Source: Streptomyces sp. CC53 (GTDB lineage: Bacteria; Actinomycetota; Actinomycetes; Streptomycetales; Streptomycetaceae). From it: a DNA stretch of 54,947 nt. Under the pieces are notes generated by a model, which saw only the letters and a list, made by a program, of their open reading frames with translations, was not told the origin of the DNA and did no database searches. The translations under genes were made by a program, and so were the position numbers. Shown here in pieces: positions 26,936-33,985 of the stretch. The stretch's first letter is position 1. Each line of letters opens with the position of its first letter. The DNA lies in NCBI RefSeq assembly GCF_001865245.1, contig NZ_MKXB01000229.1, forward strand, positions 1 through 54,947, in the 5' to 3' direction.

Positions 26936-28021
26936 ATGACCGAGACCGGCCACGAGGGCGTGCCGAGCCGTCGCCGCGCGCGCTTCCCCGGGATCTCCTC
27001 CCGGGCCTACGAACATCCGGCGGACCGCTCCGCCCTGGTCGCCCTGCGCAAGCTCAGCGGCTTCGACACCGTGTTCAAGGCGGTGAGCGGCCTCCTGCCC
27101 GAGCGCAGCCTGCGCCTGCTGTACCTGTCGGACTCGGTACGGGTCGGCGAGACCCAGTTCGCGCGGCTGCACGAGATGCTGCGCGACGCCTGCTACATCC
27201 TGGACCTGGAGAAGGTCCCGGCGATGTACGTCACGCAGGACCCGAAGCCCAACGCGATGTGCATCGGCCTGGACGAGCCGATCATCGTGGTCACCACGGG
27301 CCTGGTGGAACTCCTCGACGAGGAGGAGATGCGGGCGGTCGTCGGCCACGAGGCGGGCCACGCCTTGTCGGGCCACGCCGTGTACCGCACGGTGCTGCTG
27401 TTCCTCACCAACCTGGCCCTGAAGGTCGCCTGGATCCCCCTCGGCAATGTGGCGATCACGGCGATCGTCGCGGCGCTGCGGGAGTGGTTCCGCAAGTCGG
27501 AGCTGTCGGCCGACCGGGCCGGCCTGCTGGTCGGCCAGGACCTCCAGGCGTCCATGCGGGGCCTGATGAAGCTCGCCGGCGGCCACCACCTGCACGAGAT
27601 GAACGTCGACGCCTTCCTGGCGCAGGCGGAGGAGTACGAGGCGGGCGGCGACCTGCGGGACTCCGTCCTCAAGATCCTCAACATGCTGCCCCGCACACAC
27701 CCCTTCACCACGGTCCGGGCGGCCGAACTGAAGAAGTGGGCGGAGAGCCGCGACTACCAGCGGATCATGGACGGCCACTACGCGAAGCGCTCGGACGACA
27801 AGGACACGTCGGTGACGGACTCCGTCCGCGAGTCGGCGAGCCACTACGCGGACTCGGTGCGCAGCAGCAAGGATCCGCTGATGAAGCTGGTCGGCGACAT
27901 AGCCGGCGGCGCGGGCGACCTCGGGGGCAAACTCTTCGAGAAGTTCACCGGCGGGGGCCCGTCGCGCCCCTCAGGGACCGGCAACGGCGACAGCGGCAAC
28001 GGGAGCGCCGGGAACGCCTGA
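26936..28021 (+). CDS. M48-family zinc metalloprotease
   Basis: The 361-residue protein carries the zinc motif HEAGH (residues 138-142, in AVVGHEAGHALSGHA) and a third-ligand region KSELSADRAGLL, characteristic of the HtpX/Ste24 fold. A hydrophobic stretch (TVLLFLTNLALKVAWIPLGN and following) suggests membrane association. The C-terminal 70 residues are Gly/Ser-rich. ATG 26936 follows CAGGGGG. Members degrade misfolded membrane proteins or process substrates under envelope stress. DnaA boxes stand upstream. Confidence 0.9.
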   Translation: MTETGHEGVPSRRRARFPGISSRAYEHPADRSALVALRKLSGFDTVFKAVSGLLPERSLRLLYLSDSVRVGETQFARLHEMLRDACYILDLEKVPAMYVTQDPKPNAMCIGLDEPIIVVTTGLVELLDEEEMRAVVGHEAGHALSGHAVYRTVLLFLTNLALKVAWIPLGNVAITAIVAALREWFRKSELSADRAGLLVGQDLQASMRGLMKLAGGHHLHEMNVDAFLAQAEEYEAGGDLRDSVLKILNMLPRTHPFTTVRAAELKKWAESRDYQRIMDGHYAKRSDDKDTSVTDSVRESASHYADSVRSSKDPLMKLVGDIAGGAGDLGGKLFEKFTGGGPSRPSGTGNGDSGNGSAGNA

Positions 28022-28278
28022 GGCGGGCACCGGCCCCGGGCGCCCCCGGTGGCGCCACGGCAGTCGCCCGAGCGCGGCGGCTACAGCTTCGCCGGGCATG
28101 GTGCCGCCGACACAGCCGCGCGCCTCCCGGGGACCCCGGCGTGCCTCCGCGGGGCCTCCGGTGGTCCTCACGGCGGCACGCGCGTGCGGTGACGACGGGC
28201 ACGCCGGCTCAGGTAAGGAACACGGCACGGGCGTCACCGCCTGCCCGCCGCGGAACCGCCGGTGCTCCGGCGCACGGC

Positions 28279-29439
28279 TCATGGAGGCGTGGGCTGGGCG
28301 TCGGGGGCCAGGGCGGCACAGGCCGGTGCGGCCGAGGCCGGGGCCATCCCGTAGGGGTCGGTGGCCGGTGCGGTGGTCGAGGTCGCCCGCTGACCCGCGA
28401 GGAGAGGACTCAGGCTGCCGGACAGGTCGGCTGCACAGTCCAGCGGGCCCGCCCACAGGCTGCTGGTGACCAGCTCGGCGCGGTGGAGGCGCAGGTCCTC
28501 GCGGTCGAAGTGGAAGCGAAGCTCGCGGCGGACGGTGAACAGGGAGGCGTCCTCCGCGCCGGTGTCGGAGGACACCGGACGGAGCGCGTAGGTGAAGGTG
28601 TGCTGCGAGACCACCTCCAGTTCGTCTGCGGAGGTCTCGGTGTACCCGAGCGTCCCGTGGACCCGCACCTCCGGGTCGGCGAGCACCACGCGGTCCGGGT
28701 CGAACCGCACGAGCCAGCCTCCTACGGTGTGCCGGCCGTCCGTGGCCGGGCGGTCGAGGCTGCGGTCGAACTGCGCCAGCTGGTCGGGGTCGAGGAGCAG
28801 CCGTACCGGGCGGTCGGTGCTGCCGCTCAGAACGTCCGGGTCAAGGGACGACTGCACCAGGTAGTCCTTCGCCGTACTGAGGGCGGCAAGCACCTGGCTC
28901 TGGGTGAAGTGGGCGGTGCTCCGGGCGGGCGGCAGGGTGACGCCCGCGGCCCCGGTGCGGTGCTGGGCCGCGGGGGCGCGGGTGTACAGCTCGGCGGGGG
29001 TCCCACCCGGGACGGGACCCTGCGGGGCGAGGGCGACGACGGACATGCGGGCCGGTTGGGCCGGCTGGTCGAACGGGGGGCCGTGGGGTCCCCGGGAAGC
29101 GAGGTGCACAGCAGCAGCGAAGATCATGGCGACGACGAGGACCAGGGCGAGAGCGCCTGTGCGGGATCCGTGCCGCTGCCTCCTCGGCGGCACAGGACCG
29201 TCGTCCCGGTCACCGCCGCGGCCGTCGCCCGGTCCCTGTCCCGAACCGTCGGTCCGATGACGGACGGGGTCACCGCTCCGGCCTTCCAGGCGCTCCTGCG
29301 CGGACAGCTCCCGTAGTCGGGCAGCCCGGATGAACGACTCGTCGAAAACGACGGACCGGTACTCGTCCTCTCCACCGCCGGGGCGACCCTCGGGTGTGCC
29401 GTCGGGTGTCCCGTCGGGCGGGTCGACACTCCCTGCCAT
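28279..29439 (-). CDS. Single-pass membrane protein with SVVFDE motif, unknown function
   Basis: The 386-residue protein has a charged cytoplasmic N-terminus with SVVFDESFIRAARLRE and then QERL. One membrane helix follows (ALALVLVVAMIFAAAVHLA, about 98-117), then a 270-residue outside domain with strand-rich segments (VRLLLDPDQLAQF, GGWLVRFDPDRVVLADPEVR, HTFTYALRPV, RRELRFHFDREDLRLHRAEL). No catalytic motif is recognised. A TACCCT box 6 nt before the ATG implies a leaderless start. The gene 230 bp upstream encodes a shorter protein with the same N-terminal motif, so the two probably share a partner. Confidence 0.78.
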   Translation of the reverse strand: MAGSVDPPDGTPDGTPEGRPGGGEDEYRSVVFDESFIRAARLRELSAQERLEGRSGDPVRHRTDGSGQGPGDGRGGDRDDGPVPPRRQRHGSRTGALALVLVVAMIFAAAVHLASRGPHGPPFDQPAQPARMSVVALAPQGPVPGGTPAELYTRAPAAQHRTGAAGVTLPPARSTAHFTQSQVLAALSTAKDYLVQSSLDPDVLSGSTDRPVRLLLDPDQLAQFDRSLDRPATDGRHTVGGWLVRFDPDRVVLADPEVRVHGTLGYTETSADELEVVSQHTFTYALRPVSSDTGAEDASLFTVRRELRFHFDREDLRLHRAELVTSSLWAGPLDCAADLSGSLSPLLAGQRATSTTAPATDPYGMAPASAAPACAALAPDAQPTPP

Positions 29440-29445
29440 ACCTTG

Positions 29446-29451
29446 AGGGTA
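29446..29451 (-). promoter_or_regulatory. -10 box TACCCT, leaderless start
   Basis: TACCCT on the minus strand ends 6 nt before ATG 29439. The same hexamer at the same spacing precedes the leuS leader peptide and proA. Confidence 0.45.
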
Positions 29452-29666
29452 GGTCCGGCGGGGCCCCCGTAAACGCTTCGACGGACGCCAACTGCGGCGG
29501 ACGGCTCAGCGATTGGCCCCGCCCTGGGGAGCGGCCTTCGCATGCGGCGGGCCGGGGGCACGAGACCGCTGGGGAGCGCGGCCGCGGCCGGACCGCGCGC
29601 GGCCCCCACACAGTGGCCGGAGCCGGACCGCGGACCACGCCCGCCCCGCGGGGAGCGGGCGGAGGG

Positions 29667-30221
29667 TCAGGGGGCGGAGTGACGGGTGGCGGGGGGTGGG
29701 GGGGCGGGGGCGGGCCCCCGTAGTGCATCGCCGTCACCCGGCGGCAGGTCCGTCGTCGCCGGTGCGGGGATCTGCTCGTCCCGGTCGGCGGACGAGGCGC
29801 TGCGGTACACGGCGCTGAGGGCGAGGACGACCATGCCGAGGCCCATCAGCAGGGCCACGATCCATGCGACGGGCCGGTACCAGCGGCCGCCCGGCCGGTA
29901 GGGGCGCAGGGCGCCGCCGTAGGGGCCGTACGGGTCGTGGGTGCGGGCGGAGCCGTACGGGTCGTCGCCGTGGCCGCCGGGGTGCCCGGCAGGGGCGTAC
30001 GGGTCGTGGAGGCCGTGCGGGGCGCTGTCCTGGGCGGTGCGCCTGCCGCGTGCCTGGGCGGCGGCGACGAGCCTCTCGACGGCGGTGGGTTCGTGGAACC
30101 GGGCCGCACGGACGAAGTCCTCGTCGAACACCACGGAGGCGAAGTCCTCGTCGGCGCCTCCGCGGTCGTCGTCGGGCTCCCAGCCGTCCGGGAACGGCCT
30201 GCCCCCCACGTCGTCCGGCAC
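29667..30221 (-). CDS. Short membrane protein paired with the SVVFDE protein
   Basis: The 184-residue protein has an acidic N-terminus, SVVFDEDFVRAARFHE with a following ERL, a His/Tyr/Pro-rich linker (HDPYGPYGG type) and one membrane helix near residue 130 (WIVALLMGLGMVVLALSAVY). The short outside tail is Pro-rich. GTG 30221 is chosen because TACGCT lies 6 nt upstream. The frame stays open far upstream, but that part is antisense to proA. Function is unknown. Confidence 0.72.
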   Translation of the reverse strand: MPDDVGGRPFPDGWEPDDDRGGADEDFASVVFDEDFVRAARFHEPTAVERLVAAAQARGRRTAQDSAPHGLHDPYAPAGHPGGHGDDPYGSARTHDPYGPYGGALRPYRPGGRWYRPVAWIVALLMGLGMVVLALSAVYRSASSADRDEQIPAPATTDLPPGDGDALRGPAPAPPPPATRHSAP

Positions 30222-30227
30222 ACGCTC

Positions 30228-30233
30228 AGCGTA
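30228..30233 (-). promoter_or_regulatory. -10 box TACGCT, leaderless start
   Basis: TACGCT on the minus strand ends 6 nt before GTG 30221 and decides that start. Confidence 0.42.
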
Positions 30234-30293
30234 GACCCGTGAGGGGGCTTTGGGAAGGGAGAGCGGAAAGCTTCCCCGCCCGCCGGCCCGGCA

Positions 30294-30320
30294 GCCCCGG
30301 GGTGGCGTCGCCCCCGGGGC
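30294..30320 (-). terminator. proA terminator hairpin
   Basis: GCCCCGGGG and CCCCGGGGC form a 9-bp stem with a 9-nt loop, 8 nt past the proA stop codon. Confidence 0.6.
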
Positions 30321-30328
30321 CCTGTTGG

Positions 30329-31630
30329 TTACCGGGTGTGACCGTCGCCGGTGACGATGTACTTCGTCGACGTGAGCTCCGGAAGGCCCATGGGCCCGCG
30401 GGCGTGGAGCTTCTGGGTGGAGATGCCGATCTCGGCGCCGAAGCCGAATTCGCCACCGTCCGTGAACCTGGTCGACGCGTTCACGGCGACCGTGGTGGAG
30501 TCCACCAACTGGGTGAAGCGGCGGGCGGCGGCCTGGGACGTGGTGACGATCGCCTCGGTGTGGCCGGAGGTCCAGAGCCGGATGTGGGCGACGGCGGCGT
30601 CCAGGGAGTCGACGACGGCCGCGGCGATGTCGTGCGAGAGGTACTCGGTCTCCCAGTCCTCCGGGGTGGCCGGGACGACCTCGGCCTTCGAGCCGTCGGC
30701 GTAGGCCGCGACCCGTTCGTCGCCGTGGACGGTGACGCCGGCCTCGGCGAGTGCGTCCAGGGCGCGCGGCAGGAATTCCGCGGCGATGTCCTGGTGGACG
30801 AGGAGGGTCTCGGCTGCGTTGCAGACGCTGACGCGCTGCGCCTTGGAGTTGATCAGGATGTCGACGGCCATGTCGAGGTCGGCGGCGGCGTCGACGTAGA
30901 CGTGGCAGTTTCCGGTGCCGGTCTCGATGACCGGGACGGTGGACTCCTCCACGACGGTGCGGATCAGGGAGGCGCCGCCGCGGGGGATGAGGACGTCGAC
31001 GAGGCCGCGGGCGCGCATCAGCTCGCGCACCGAGTCGCGGGACTCCCCCGGCACGAGCTGCACGGCGTCGGCGGGGAGCCCCGCGCCGCCGACGGCGTCG
31101 CGCAGTACCCGCACGAGTGCGGTGTTGGAGGCGTACGCGGAGGAGGAGCCGCGCAGCAGGACGGCGTTGCCGGCCTTCAGGCACAGGGCGGCGGCGTCCA
31201 CCGTCACGTTCGGTCGGGCTTCGTAGATGATGCCGACGACGCCGAGCGGGACGCGGACCTGGCGCAGGTCGAGCCCGTTGGGGAGGGTGGAGCCGCGGAC
31301 GACCTCGCCGACGGGGTCGGGCAGCGCGGCGACGTGGCGGACGTCGGCGGCGATGGCCCGGACCCGCTCGGGGGTGAGGGTCAGCCGGTCGATGACCGAT
31401 TCGCTGGTGCCGGCCTCCCGGGCCTTCGTCACGTCCTCGGCGTTGGCCTGCACGATTTCGGCGGTGCGGACCTCCAGGGCGTCGGCCATGGCGAGCAGCG
31501 CGTCGTCCTTGGGGGCGCGCGGCAGCGGTGCGATCTCCGCGGCGGCGGCCCGGGCGCGGTAGGCGGCCTGGGTGACCGGTGACATGTCGTCGTACGGGTT
31601 GAGCGGGAGGGAGGCGGAGTGCGAGGTCAT
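30329..31630 (-). CDS. proA: Gamma-glutamyl phosphate reductase
   Basis: ProA reduces gamma-glutamyl phosphate to the semialdehyde with NADPH, the second step of proline synthesis. The 433-residue aldehyde-dehydrogenase-fold protein has VPLGVVGIIYEARPNVTVDA, KAGNAVLLRGSSSA, PVIETGTGNCHVYVD, the catalytic-Cys segment RVSVCNAAETLL, and FTDGGEFGFGAEIGISTQK. ATG 31630 has TACCCT 6 nt upstream and no ribosome site. It is separated from proB by one small gene. Confidence 0.97.
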   Translation of the reverse strand: MTSHSASLPLNPYDDMSPVTQAAYRARAAAAEIAPLPRAPKDDALLAMADALEVRTAEIVQANAEDVTKAREAGTSESVIDRLTLTPERVRAIAADVRHVAALPDPVGEVVRGSTLPNGLDLRQVRVPLGVVGIIYEARPNVTVDAAALCLKAGNAVLLRGSSSAYASNTALVRVLRDAVGGAGLPADAVQLVPGESRDSVRELMRARGLVDVLIPRGGASLIRTVVEESTVPVIETGTGNCHVYVDAAADLDMAVDILINSKAQRVSVCNAAETLLVHQDIAAEFLPRALDALAEAGVTVHGDERVAAYADGSKAEVVPATPEDWETEYLSHDIAAAVVDSLDAAVAHIRLWTSGHTEAIVTTSQAAARRFTQLVDSTTVAVNASTRFTDGGEFGFGAEIGISTQKLHARGPMGLPELTSTKYIVTGDGHTR

Positions 31631-31636
31631 ATTCGC

Positions 31637-31642
31637 AGGGTA
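31637..31642 (-). promoter_or_regulatory. -10 box TACCCT before proA
   Basis: TACCCT on the minus strand ends 6 nt before the proA ATG, so proA may be transcribed separately from the upstream gene and without a leader. Confidence 0.42.
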
Positions 31643-31782
31643 ATGCGCTCGCGGGGCGGGCTCCCTCCCCTGTCCTGCCCTGTCCCGATCCGCGAGACGG
31701 CCGGGGCGGGTTTCCCCGGCGCCGGTGCGAGGCGGTCGGGGGGCCGGCGGCGGTGGTCGGTCGAGGCGGCCGGTGGGGGCGC

Positions 31783-32343
31783 TCAGTAGGGGTGGACGCC
31801 GACCGGGGAGGCCGGGGGTGGGCCGTAGCCCTCGGCGACGCGCTGGTGGTAGGTCTCGCGGTCGATGACCTCCAGCCCGACGATCTCCCACGGCGGCAGG
31901 TTGGCGCTGTGCCGGTGCTCGCCCCAGAGCCGGAGCGCCACGGCGGCGGCGTCGTGGAGGTCGCGGGCCTCCTCCCAGTAGCGGATTTCGGCGTGGTCGG
32001 CGGCGTATCTGCTGGTCAGCAGGAAGGGGTGGTCGTGGGCGAGCTGTTCGAGGGCGCGCCGGACATCGTTCAGGGGGGCCTCTTCGCCGGACACGCTGAG
32101 CGTGATGTGCCACAGCCGGGACACGGGCCGGTCGGGTGCGGCGGCTGCGGCTTCCTGGGCGCCTCGTGGGCCCCGTGCGCCGCCGGTGTCCCTGACGTAC
32201 GGGGTCGGCGCGGTGTTCCGGGCGTCGTCCGCGCCGGTGACCGTGCGGTGCCCGGCTTCGTCGAAATCCGCCCCCGCCTCGACACTCGTCAAGGCACGTT
32301 CGGTCGTCCCGCGGGGCCCGGCCCCAGGGCGCGCTCGTCTCAC
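31783..32343 (-). CDS. Protein between proA and proB, unknown function
   Basis: The 186-residue protein has an Arg-rich, probably disordered N-terminal third. A conserved-looking domain follows, beginning SRLWHITLSVSGEE and going on with DVRRALEQLAHDHPFLLTSR, AEIRYWEEARDLHDAAA and LPPWEIVGLEVIDRETYHQR. HITL resembles half of the two-His motif of 2H phosphoesterases, but no second HxT is visible. GTG 32343 has AGGAGG 6 nt upstream, better than GTG 32379. It follows proB in the same direction. Confidence 0.75.
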   Translation of the reverse strand: MRRARPGAGPRGTTERALTSVEAGADFDEAGHRTVTGADDARNTAPTPYVRDTGGARGPRGAQEAAAAAPDRPVSRLWHITLSVSGEEAPLNDVRRALEQLAHDHPFLLTSRYAADHAEIRYWEEARDLHDAAAVALRLWGEHRHSANLPPWEIVGLEVIDRETYHQRVAEGYGPPPASPVGVHPY

Positions 32344-32466
32344 CGGCGGCCTCCTGTTGATGTGTTGTCTTGCCGTCACCCCGCCTTACCCCCCGGACAA
32401 AGTTGACCAGTCCCGGGCGGGGCGTGGGGCGGTTTTGGTGAAGGTCCCGGCCGGTTGACGCTACTT

Positions 32467-33618
32467 TCAGCCGTTCCAGGGGTGCAGGACGACCAGATCG
32501 TCCCTGTGTACGACTTCTCTCTCGTATGCCGGACCCAGTTCCTTCGCCAGGTCTCGGGTGGAACGTCCCAGCAGCTGCGGGAGCTCCTTCGCGTCGAAGT
32601 TGACCAGTCCGCGGGCGACGAGCCGGCCGTCGGTGTCGCGCAGTTCGATGGGGTCGCCGGCGCCGAAGTCGCCGTCCACGGCGGCGATGCCGGCGGGCAG
32701 CAGCGACTTCCTGCCGTGCACGACGGCTCGTACCGCGCCGTCGTCGAGGGTCAGGGAGCCCTGCGGTGCGGAGGCGTGGGCGAGCCACAGCAGCCGGCCC
32801 GCGGAGCGGCGTCCGGTGGCGTGGAAGTACGTGCCGGTGTCCCGTCCCGCGAGGGCGTCGGCGGCCCGGCTGGCGGAGGTGAGGACCACGGGGATGCCCG
32901 CCTCGGCGGCGATCCGTGACGCCTCCACCTTGGTGACCATGCCGCCGGTGCCGACGCCCGCCTTGCCTGCCGAGCCGATCTCGACGCCTGCGAGGTCCTC
33001 CGGCCCGCGCACCTCCTCGATGCGGGAGGTGCCGGGGCGGCTGGGGTCGCCGTCGTAGAGGCCGTCGACGTCGGAGAGCAGGACGAGCAGGTCGGCGCGG
33101 ACCAGGTGGGCGACGAGTGCGGCGAGCCGGTCGTTGTCGCCGAACCGGATCTCGTCCGTGGCCACGGTGTCGTTCTCGTTGACGATGGGGAAGGCGCCCA
33201 TGGTCAGCAGCTGGTCGAGGGTGCGGTAGGCGTTGCGGTAGTGGGCGCGGCGGCTCATGTCGTCGCTGGTGAGGAGGACCTGGCCGACGCGTACGCCGTA
33301 GCGGGCGAAGGAGGCGGTGTACCGGGCGACGAGGAGGCCCTGGCCGACGCTGGCGGCGGCCTGCTGCCGGGCGAGGTCGTGGGGGCGGCGGGTGAGCCCG
33401 AGCGGTGCCAGTCCGGCGGCGATGGCGCCGGAGGAGACGAGGACGATCTCGCGGGCCGGTCCCTCGGTGGGGCTGCCGCCGCGTACCTTCGCGAGGACGT
33501 CGACGAGTGCGTCGACCCGGTCGGCGTCGAGCCCTCCCGATGCGGTGGTCAGCGAGGACGAGCCGACCTTGACGACGATTCTGCGGGCTTCCGTCACCTG
33601 CTGCCTTGCCACTGTCAC
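32467..33618 (-). CDS. proB: Glutamate 5-kinase
   Basis: ProB phosphorylates glutamate with ATP in the first step of proline synthesis. The 383-residue protein has an amino-acid kinase domain (RRIVVKVGSSSLTT, SSGAIAAGLAPLGL, PIVNENDTVATDE, DNDRLAALVAHL, VGTGGMVTKVEA) and a C-terminal PUA domain (SLTLDDGAVRAVVHGRKSLL). GTG 33618 is chosen because TAGATT stands 7 nt upstream; GTG 33612 is possible. PUA-containing ProB is usually feedback-inhibited by proline. Confidence 0.97.
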   Translation of the reverse strand: MTVARQQVTEARRIVVKVGSSSLTTASGGLDADRVDALVDVLAKVRGGSPTEGPAREIVLVSSGAIAAGLAPLGLTRRPHDLARQQAAASVGQGLLVARYTASFARYGVRVGQVLLTSDDMSRRAHYRNAYRTLDQLLTMGAFPIVNENDTVATDEIRFGDNDRLAALVAHLVRADLLVLLSDVDGLYDGDPSRPGTSRIEEVRGPEDLAGVEIGSAGKAGVGTGGMVTKVEASRIAAEAGIPVVLTSASRAADALAGRDTGTYFHATGRRSAGRLLWLAHASAPQGSLTLDDGAVRAVVHGRKSLLPAGIAAVDGDFGAGDPIELRDTDGRLVARGLVNFDAKELPQLLGRSTRDLAKELGPAYEREVVHRDDLVVLHPWNG

Positions 33619-33625
33619 GGGGGTG

Positions 33626-33631
33626 AATCTA
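33626..33631 (-). promoter_or_regulatory. -10 box TAGATT before proB
   Basis: TAGATT on the minus strand ends 7 nt before GTG 33618; no Shine-Dalgarno intervenes. Confidence 0.45.
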
Positions 33632-33763
33632 CGCGAGGCACGATGATCGATGGCGCCGCATCCCACCGACTGGACTGCCGGATGGACAGGGCGTGGGGCC
33701 AGGGGTCGGCTGCCGGGCAGCGGCAGGAGCGTTGCGTCGGGGTCGCCCCGCCGCCGGGCGTGC

Positions 33764-33818
33764 GCCGCCCGGCGGCGGGGCGTGCGGTGAGGGGCGCCCG
33801 GCGGTGGGGCGTGCGGTG
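33764..33818. repeat. Two 26-bp direct repeats in the proB-tagF gap
   Basis: Units ending GGGGCGTGCGGTG occur at 33764-33789 and 33793-33818 with three differences. Apart from these, the proB promoter and the downstream hairpin, the 367-bp gap 33619-33985 shows no gene. Confidence 0.6.
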
Positions 33819-33950
33819 GCGGGCCGCTTCGTGGCGGCGGTGGGGGGCCCGTCGTGGGACCCGTGTCGACCGCGCACCGCACGGCCCGAGAGGCTCACCG
33901 TCGCGGTTCAGCGGACCGCGCGGGCCGGCGGGCTGCGGGGCTGTCGGCGG

Positions 33951-33979
33951 GCTCCGCCGGTCCTGGGGGCCGGCGGAGC
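33951..33979 (-). terminator. Terminator of the TagF-like gene
   Basis: GCTCCGCCGG and CCGGCGGAGC pair across a 9-nt loop, 6 nt after the stop codon at 33986. Confidence 0.65.
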
Positions 33980-33985
33980 TCCTGG

